NCBI GenBank assembly: GCA_905147135.1
Contig: LR990059.1
Span: forward strand, 12,981,001-13,045,000
Direction of reading: 5' to 3'
Origin: Blastobasis lacticolella
Lineage: Eukaryota; Arthropoda; Insecta; Lepidoptera; Blastobasidae
DNA: 64,000 nt
A program made the translations under genes and the position numbers. This document shows positions 57,913 to 64,000 of this stretch, piece after piece (the first letter of the stretch is position 1; each line of letters begins with the position of its first letter). The notes beneath the pieces were generated by a model. It saw only the letters and a program-made list of their open reading frames with translations. It was not told the origin of the DNA and made no database searches.

Positions 57913-60900
57913 ATGGCTGACTACTTTGTGTTGTATTTTGATGAGCTAACAAAAATTAAGGAATACCTAAGAAATGTAGGTCCAAAGAGACGTGAAAATA
58001 CTAATATTTGTAGGAAAAAGTTAATAGAAGCTACACAAATATATACAAAATTTAAAAATCATTTATCGAGTATACATAAACACTTTGACCAGTACACTGC
58101 AAACGAAATAGAAATATTCAGTAGTTATAGTGAAAAGATAACATTAACTTACGAGGATATTAAGAATTTTTGTAATCAAACCCATCAAAGTAGCTCAACA
58201 GAAGACATTTCTAATAACTGTGCCAAAATGTCTACTGGTGAAAAATTTGATTTGAAAACAGCTGTGTCCTTGATACCAGTCATGAATGACAGTGAAGAAG
58301 TAACAAAACAAATAATCTCTGCAATTAAATTGTATGACTCCATGTTAGACCAAAATTCAAAAATGATCTTAATTAATTTTGTAATTAAAACACGTCTCTC
58401 CGAAAAAGCAAAATTTCGCATATCTCAAAGCTATACGACTGTGTTGCAGCTTGTTGATGATATGAAGAAGTATCTGCTGTCTAAAAAGTCATTTACCGCT
58501 CTACAACAGCAATTGCTACGGGCTACACAAAAGCAACAGAGTATTCAGGAATTCGGTGAGCAAATTGAACGTTTATTCGTTGAGTTGACAGATTCGCAAG
58601 CAGATGGAGATACCACAAAATTCAATGTGTTAAAACCGTTAAACGAAAAAACAGCTATCAAGAGGTTTTCCGACGGATTGCGAAATGGTCATCTCAGCAC
58701 CATTATTTCAGCCAGAAACTACGATAGCCTAAAAGACGCTATTAGAGGTGCCCTTGACGAAGAAACATCATCTTTATCCGATGGAACTGTTATGAATTTT
58801 TCCGGAAAAAGATATTATAATAGAACTTTTTATCGTGGGCAAATCCGCGGGAATGTTAATCGTGGCGAATTTCAAAGTCATACAAATAGGTATGGTAACT
58901 CGTCAAGCCATAACGGGGATATTAATCGCGGCACGTTTAATGCACGAGGTAGATTCGGGAATCGCGGTGGTAGACAAAACTACCGCGGACGAACGTGTTA
59001 TCGGGACTCACGTATGTATTATATGAATAGTGACACCCAAAACGATCGAAACTCTTCTGACAATTGTCAAGAGGAAGTAAAACCAGAACAAAGTAAGGAA
59101 ATCGAAAACAACGATTATCAATTTCTCGTTCTTGAAAATTATAAAACGAATCATTGCAACCATTCCAACTTTTGTCATTATAATCATTATAACTCAGTAC
59201 AATTACACCTTGGTAACAAAAAGTGCACTTGGCTAATTGATACGGGTGCGTCACTCAGCGCGGTGAAGTACGAGATATTGATACAGCATAACATACCATT
59301 CCATATTGGGGAAGTGAAGATACAAGGTATATGCGGTGAACTTTGCTCCGTGGGGTATGTTTACTTACGCTTGTCTTTTATGGAACAAGAATTTGTACAC
59401 AAGTTTCATGTATTCAAAGACTTGTGTTGCTCAGGCGATGGAATAATAGGTTTAGATTTCTTATACAAATATAAAAGCAATATAAATTTAGAATTAAACA
59501 CAGTAACATTAAATTATCAAGATGCTTATATAACACTACCTTTACACTCGGGTTTGTTTAGGAATAACAATTACTTGCATGTACCCCCTAGGTCCGAGTC
59601 TATACACTACGTAGCTACGAGCGAAATGAATGACTGCGTAATACTTCCAAAACAATTATGCGAAGGTGTTTTTTTGGCAGGTGCTATTGTTTCTCCGAAT
59701 AACGGGAAGATACCAATACAAATATTAAATACATGCGAAGAAGAAGTCAATTTAAGTTATTTTAACCAAGATATCGAAAAATTAAGCGATTATGATGTCC
59801 TTTCTTTTGAAAGGAGTACCGTAAATTCCGACCGAGTTAAAAGGCTATTCGCTCATTTAAATTTAAAAGAACTTAATAAGGAAGAACGGTTGAAAATCGA
59901 AAAAATATGCGCCAAATATTCAGATATATTTCACCTAGAAGGCGACAAATTTTCAACATCAAATATTTATCAGCGATCAATACATTTAAAACCAAACACC
60001 ACTCCCATTTATACTAAACAGTATCGCCTACCAAAATCACAAACCACGGAAATTAAAAAACAGATACATCAAATGTTGGACAATGACGTCATAGAAGAAG
60101 CTACATGTGAATGGTCATCCCCCATTCTTTTAGTTCCCAAAAAATCTGATTCCGGGGAAAGAAAATATAGACTAGTGGTCGACTACCGCAAATTAAACAA
60201 TAAAATTACGGATGATAGGTTTCCACTACCTAATATTTTGGACATATTGGATTCCTTATCAGGAGCCATCTACTTTAGTCACTTGGATTTGCATAATGGT
60301 TATTATCAAATAACACTAGACCCAAACAGTAGAGACTGTACATCCTTTACTTTTGATAAACAGTATCGTATGAAACGCATGCCTATGGGCCTAAAAACTA
60401 GCCCAAGCGCATTTTCACGAGCTATGACTGTAGCTTTATCTGGCCTCAACTACGAAAAATGTTTCGTGTATCTAGACGACTTAATTGTTTTTGGTAGAAA
60501 TTTAGACATTCATAATAAAAACCTAATTGATGTTTTCTCTAGACTTAGACAAGTTAATTTCAAGTTAAATCCTAAAAAGTGTAAATTCTTACAGAAAGAA
60601 ATGTTATATTTGGGGCACGTCGTCACTGCAGAAGGTGTAAAACCGGATCCAATGAAAATACAAGTATTAAATGATTATCCAATCCCAAAAACAAGTGATG
60701 AAGTCAAACGCTTTGTTGCCTTTTCTAATTATTACCGCCGTTTCATACCCAACTTTGCGGAAATCGTTAGTCCATTAAATCAATTATGTAAGAAAACTGT
60801 ACCTTTCCTTTGGTCAAATAACTGTCAAAATTCTTTCGAATATTTAAAACAATGTCTTTCAAGCCCACCAGTACTTCAATATCCAGATTTTACAATAGAA

Positions 60901-62493
60901 AATGAATTTCAATTATGTACCGATGCGTCAGGGGTAGCCATCGGTTCAGTACTTTGCAATAAAGACGGTCGTCCAGTAGCTTACGCTAGTCGAGGTTTAA
61001 ATAAAGCCGAACTCAACTATCCAACAATCGAGAAAGAAATGCTAGCAATAGTATGGTCTATTAAATATTTTAGGCCCTTTTTGTTTGGTAAAAAAATTAG
61101 AATTTTTACTGATCATAGGCCGTTGGTGTATCTATTTAACATGAATGATCCGTCTAGCAGATTAATTAAATTTCGACTAAGTTTAGAAGAGTACGACTTT
61201 GTCGTAGAATATATAAAAGGTAAAGATAACGCAACTGCAGACGCGTTATCTCGAGTAGTTTTGTCATCAGATGATTTAAAATCAATGAACGAACGGGTAA
61301 TAAATGTGTTGACACGAGCGCAAACTAGACGTATGGATAGTGATAACAAAACCGATATAAATACGACATTAAAAGACACTCCCACTAACAATCGGACCGA
61401 CAACCAGAAAGTTGTGGAGATGCTTAAAAAACCCTTAAATTCGGTAGAATTAAAATTAACAACAAGGCATGCCATGCATAATATTAAAAATATATCAAGC
61501 CATGGTTTATTTGCGTATTGCGACTTAACTATACTAACATGCCTAGAAGCTCGATCATGTGTAACGCGAGACGTTTACGTGAGAGAACTAGAGCAGTTTT
61601 GTTTAAAATTACAAATTAAAGAAATATATGTAATAACGAATGAATATAATAAAGAATACATAACGTGGTTAACCAAAATAATTAATAAAATGGAAAAATG
61701 GACCGGTCCACGAATATTCCTTATCAAAGGAGTGCAAAGAATTATAAGAGATGACGATAAGAGAGTAATTATTAACGATTTCCATCTCCTACCGACAAGT
61801 GGTCATGCCGGTATACGAAGAATGACCAACAACATTAAAAAATATTATTTCTGGCCGGGCATGGAGCGTGACGTCATCGACTTTGTTAAAAAATGCCAAA
61901 AGTGTCAGATGCAGAAGCATTCTGTGCGCATAAAAGAACCCATGATCATTACTACGACAGCTGAGGCTGCCTTCGATAAAGTTTTCTTAGATATAGTTGG
62001 ACCCTTTGATAAGGATTATTATAATAAGAATTATATTTTAACAATACAATGCGAACTCACAAAGTTCGTTGAAGCTTATCCCCTAGAACGTAAGGATACG
62101 GTTAGCGTAGCAAAGGCTTTTGTAGAGAATTTCATTCTTCGATTCGGCGTGCCACGTGAAATTGCAACTGACAGAGGTACGGAATTTATATCATCAACAA
62201 TGCAAGAAGTGTGTAAGTTACTTAACATCAACCAGTTAACAGCAACAGCTTACCATCACGAATCTATTGGTGCATTAGAAAACACCCATAGACATTTAAA
62301 TTCTTACCTTCGTATCCAAACTAATAATGAAGCGAAAACATGGAGTTCATGGATTCTATTCTGGTGTTTTTGTTACAATACCAGTGTTCATACCTCAACA
62401 AAATTTACTCCTTATGAGTTAGTTTTTGGAAAAACTTGTGGTAAATTACAACCTTTAATCCAACTTAACTACCAATATAGAACCACTTTATAA
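57913..62493 (+). CDS. fused Gag-Pol polyprotein (1,526 aa), C-terminally truncated
   Basis: Single uninterrupted frame from ATG at 57913. Gag is residues 1 to about 400, with an Arg/Gly-rich stretch (about 303-365, e.g. GNRGGRQNYRGR) instead of a CCHC zinc knuckle. Protease: LIDTGAS at 441-447 and GIIGLDFL further on. Reverse transcriptase: YRLVVDYRKLNN near 752 and YLDD at 853-856. RNase H: TDASG (Asp1004), IEKEML (Glu1040) and TDHRPL (about 1066). Integrase: zinc site His1291/His1298/Cys1328/Cys1331; catalytic Asp1360, Asp1420 and Glu1456 (D,D-35-E). The frame stops after QYRTTL, before the integrase C-terminal module, which continues in another frame to 62791. Gag and Pol need no frameshift or stop readthrough between them. 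Confidence 0.95.
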   Translation: MADYFVLYFDELTKIKEYLRNVGPKRRENTNICRKKLIEATQIYTKFKNHLSSIHKHFDQYTANEIEIFSSYSEKITLTYEDIKNFCNQTHQSSSTEDISNNCAKMSTGEKFDLKTAVSLIPVMNDSEEVTKQIISAIKLYDSMLDQNSKMILINFVIKTRLSEKAKFRISQSYTTVLQLVDDMKKYLLSKKSFTALQQQLLRATQKQQSIQEFGEQIERLFVELTDSQADGDTTKFNVLKPLNEKTAIKRFSDGLRNGHLSTIISARNYDSLKDAIRGALDEETSSLSDGTVMNFSGKRYYNRTFYRGQIRGNVNRGEFQSHTNRYGNSSSHNGDINRGTFNARGRFGNRGGRQNYRGRTCYRDSRMYYMNSDTQNDRNSSDNCQEEVKPEQSKEIENNDYQFLVLENYKTNHCNHSNFCHYNHYNSVQLHLGNKKCTWLIDTGASLSAVKYEILIQHNIPFHIGEVKIQGICGELCSVGYVYLRLSFMEQEFVHKFHVFKDLCCSGDGIIGLDFLYKYKSNINLELNTVTLNYQDAYITLPLHSGLFRNNNYLHVPPRSESIHYVATSEMNDCVILPKQLCEGVFLAGAIVSPNNGKIPIQILNTCEEEVNLSYFNQDIEKLSDYDVLSFERSTVNSDRVKRLFAHLNLKELNKEERLKIEKICAKYSDIFHLEGDKFSTSNIYQRSIHLKPNTTPIYTKQYRLPKSQTTEIKKQIHQMLDNDVIEEATCEWSSPILLVPKKSDSGERKYRLVVDYRKLNNKITDDRFPLPNILDILDSLSGAIYFSHLDLHNGYYQITLDPNSRDCTSFTFDKQYRMKRMPMGLKTSPSAFSRAMTVALSGLNYEKCFVYLDDLIVFGRNLDIHNKNLIDVFSRLRQVNFKLNPKKCKFLQKEMLYLGHVVTAEGVKPDPMKIQVLNDYPIPKTSDEVKRFVAFSNYYRRFIPNFAEIVSPLNQLCKKTVPFLWSNNCQNSFEYLKQCLSSPPVLQYPDFTIENEFQLCTDASGVAIGSVLCNKDGRPVAYASRGLNKAELNYPTIEKEMLAIVWSIKYFRPFLFGKKIRIFTDHRPLVYLFNMNDPSSRLIKFRLSLEEYDFVVEYIKGKDNATADALSRVVLSSDDLKSMNERVINVLTRAQTRRMDSDNKTDINTTLKDTPTNNRTDNQKVVEMLKKPLNSVELKLTTRHAMHNIKNISSHGLFAYCDLTILTCLEARSCVTRDVYVRELEQFCLKLQIKEIYVITNEYNKEYITWLTKIINKMEKWTGPRIFLIKGVQRIIRDDDKRVIINDFHLLPTSGHAGIRRMTNNIKKYYFWPGMERDVIDFVKKCQKCQMQKHSVRIKEPMIITTTAEAAFDKVFLDIVGPFDKDYYNKNYILTIQCELTKFVEAYPLERKDTVSVAKAFVENFILRFGVPREIATDRGTEFISSTMQEVCKLLNINQLTATAYHHESIGALENTHRHLNSYLRIQTNNEAKTWSSWILFWCFCYNTSVHTSTKFTPYELVFGKTCGKLQPLIQLNYQYRTTL

Positions 62494-62791
62494 TAGCGAC
62501 AATTATCCATTAACATTAAAACATAGATTACAGATATCGCATCAACTTGCTAGACAAAATTTAATATTGTCAAAAGAAAATAGGAAAAAACAGTACGACA
62601 GAAATGTTAACACGGTAATGTATAAAGAAAATGATCAAATATTATTAAGAAACGAAAACGCTAAAAAGATTGATAATGTGTACAACGGTCCATATACTGT
62701 CATTGCAGATGAGTCACCAAATGTAAAAATTATAAAAGATAACAAAATTGAAACTGTGCACAAAAACAGAACGAAGCCATATACAATGTAA
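62462..62791 (+). pseudogene. integrase C-terminal module in a shifted frame
   Basis: About 110 codons in a different frame from gag-pol, open from about 62459. It carries the basic helix and the YNGPYTV motif (GPY/F-type module) that normally ends gypsy integrases, then a stop at 62789-62791. The change of frame falls at about 62459-62475. Either a one-base mutation broke the element or translation shifts here; a mutation is the simpler reading. Confidence 0.7.
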
Positions 62792-62960
62792 CCATTTATT
62801 AAAATACTATTGTAACCATGTACTTTTATAAACATGTAATCATTATGTACGCATTCCTAATGTACTTATGTAAACAATATCAATATTGTATTTGATTTAA
62901 TTTTAAGAAAAAAAAAATTTTATTGTTTCTTTTTCTGTAAAAAAAAAAAAAAAAAAATTT

Positions 62961-62966
62961 GGGAGG
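62961..62966 (+). other. polypurine tract
   Basis: GGGAGG directly before the 3' LTR, after a long A-run and TTT (62938-62960). The usual plus-strand primer position. Confidence 0.7.
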
Positions 62967-63094
62967 TGTAGTATGTATACTTATTATGCTTAAGATGTAC
63001 ACTATGTAATAAATAGGCTTGTCTTATTACTAATAAAGCCAGTACTATCTCAACCTCGGACATCGTTTTATTTACATAACGTCCCGGCCTTACA
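62967..63094 (+). repeat. 3' LTR (128 bases)
   Basis: Base-for-base the same as the 5' LTR by eye, followed by the CAAG target duplication. Confidence 0.95.
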
Positions 63095-63269
63095 CAAGTG
63101 AGGACATTTTGTCCGATGACGCATCGCCTTGCTTCCTTATTATTACTTATTCTGTTAGTTTTAAATTCCTTTTAATGTGTCATTGGACCAAATAAATATA
63201 CTATATAGCAGACGTTTTTATACAGTACACATTTTGATATAGTGGATTTCGGTAGGTTACATTAACTTA

Positions 63270-63800
63270 AAAAATGGATAGATGCTCTTTAGGGTCATAT
63301 GGTCCACTGTTAATATGGTCAAAATGTCCACTTTACCTATTCATTCACTATACAGAAATATCCACCCTACAGAAAAATACACTCTCGAAATTACCCCATT
63401 TGGAGTATTGCTCCCATCTATGGGCGGGAGCACCGCAATACCAGCTTGTTCCTTGTGTCTCGATCCAAAAACGCGCTGTAAAAATTGGCAATTATACCAT
63501 GTTCACAAGTGGTATTACACTGGTGGGGTATTCTCCCCAACATATGGTGGGAATTTCTGGAATAATTCATCATCGCATCGCTTTCCATTGACATCCTCAT
63601 ACCTTGGAGCCAAATATTTCGCGAACGGTTTAATTTAATTTAAGTATTTCGCAAATGTGCGGTTCCAAAGGAACGCATACTAAAGTTATGGAAGAGATTA
63701 TGGAGAGTACAACATGAAGTTCTTCAAGGAAGAGGTGAAAAGGTTTTTACGAGGTTGGCTGGTTCATAATGGCTGCGGTAACTACTTACCATCAGACAGG
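63270..63800 (+). mobile_element. Jockey-like LINE 3' end, degenerate
   Basis: The frame contains LPHLEYCSHLWAGAPQYQLV, then a CVSIQKRAVKI stretch, the C-terminal hallmark of Jockey-type reverse transcriptase. After several frame changes it goes on to a LWKRLWRVQHEVLQGRGEK-like region and the GCGGTAACTACTTACCATCA block. No intact ORF. Confidence 0.65.
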
Positions 63801-63874
63801 CCGCAAACTTGGTTGTCAACTTAGTGGTTTAAAAAAAATTACCACACTACTATGCTATGTCTTTATAAAAATTT

Positions 63875-64000
63875 ATCATCATGGCGTAATTTCCAGGTTG
63901 CGTTCTCGCGCACGAGGGCCCGGAAACCACCTTGACCATGACAGGATTTTGTAGATCAAATAATTACGGTGGAGCGATTGCCATCATCGTGGTCACTCAA
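63875..64000 (-). repeat. SINE family S1, minus, cut by the window edge
   Basis: ATCATGGCGTAATTTCCAGG, GTTCTCGCGCACGAGGGCCC and GGTGGAGCGATTGCCATC are the complement of the S1 3' part; the rest lies outside. Confidence 0.6.

Larger units (their letters stand above)
57091..63094 (+). mobile_element. complete Ty3/gypsy-type LTR retrotransposon, very recent
   Basis: 6,004 bases. Two identical 128-base LTRs (TGTA...TACA ends), a primer binding site directly after the 5' LTR, a small ORF, one fused gag-pol ORF, an integrase tail in another frame, a purine tract (GGGAGG) and a 4-base target duplication CAAG (57087-57090 and 63095-63098). The order protease, reverse transcriptase, RNase H, integrase marks the Ty3/gypsy class. 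No envelope gene. The TGGCGACC primer site and 4-base duplication recall the mdg1/412 group, but the LTRs are far shorter. It sits just past a family D repeat. Confidence 0.95.

Noticed and set aside
62800..62960. Envelope gene in the LTR element
   Set aside because: Only about 150 AT-rich bases lie between the integrase tail and the purine tract; no ORF of suitable size.

Overview
The window looks like nuclear DNA from an insect, most likely a moth or butterfly. It is AT-rich, the genes have many introns with GT-AG boundaries, and the spaces between exons are packed with short interspersed repeats, hairpin elements, Helitron-like ends and decayed LINE tails. There are no bacterial operon signs. 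Species cannot be fixed from the sequence alone.

Layout. (1) About 1-5.5 kb is intergenic and filled with repeats. (2) 5612-22477 (+) and 25400-37220 (+) are two tandem genes for a cytosolic L-asparaginase with C-terminal ankyrin repeats (the ASPG / 60 kDa lysophospholipase-like family). I rebuilt 12 and 13 coding exons; every shared internal exon has the same length and phase in both, so this is an old tandem duplication. The upstream copy lacks a recognisable counterpart of the 126-base exon 2 of the downstream copy. (3) From 54904 down to 37948 (-) runs a four-exon gene for a 197-residue secreted or membrane-anchored protein of unknown function. Its 11.8-kb second intron holds three plus-strand genes: two intronless cysteine-rich paralogues (40547-42586 and 42940-44937) and a four-exon lysine-rich protein with a cysteine-containing C-terminal half (45317-48442). 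(4) 57091-63094 is a complete, very young Ty3/gypsy-type LTR retrotransposon. It has two identical 128-base LTRs, a 4-base target duplication, a small membrane-protein ORF ahead of gag-pol, a single fused gag-pol ORF, and a frameshift that cuts off the end of integrase. (5) The right edge is a decayed Jockey-like LINE 3' end followed by a SINE.

The repeats fall into clear families: a tRNA-headed SINE (about 16 copies or pieces), a second tRNA-headed SINE (5), two further short interspersed families here called B (5) and D (3 plus fragments), a Helitron-like family, RTE-like and CR1/Jockey-like LINE tails, and several long-inverted-repeat elements, some nested in others.

How the genes work together: the two asparaginases should both hydrolyse L-asparagine to aspartate and ammonia in the cytosol. 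The three nested plus-strand genes look like one functional cluster of rapidly evolving insect-specific proteins. No functional link between these, the host minus-strand gene and the asparaginases can be shown from sequence.
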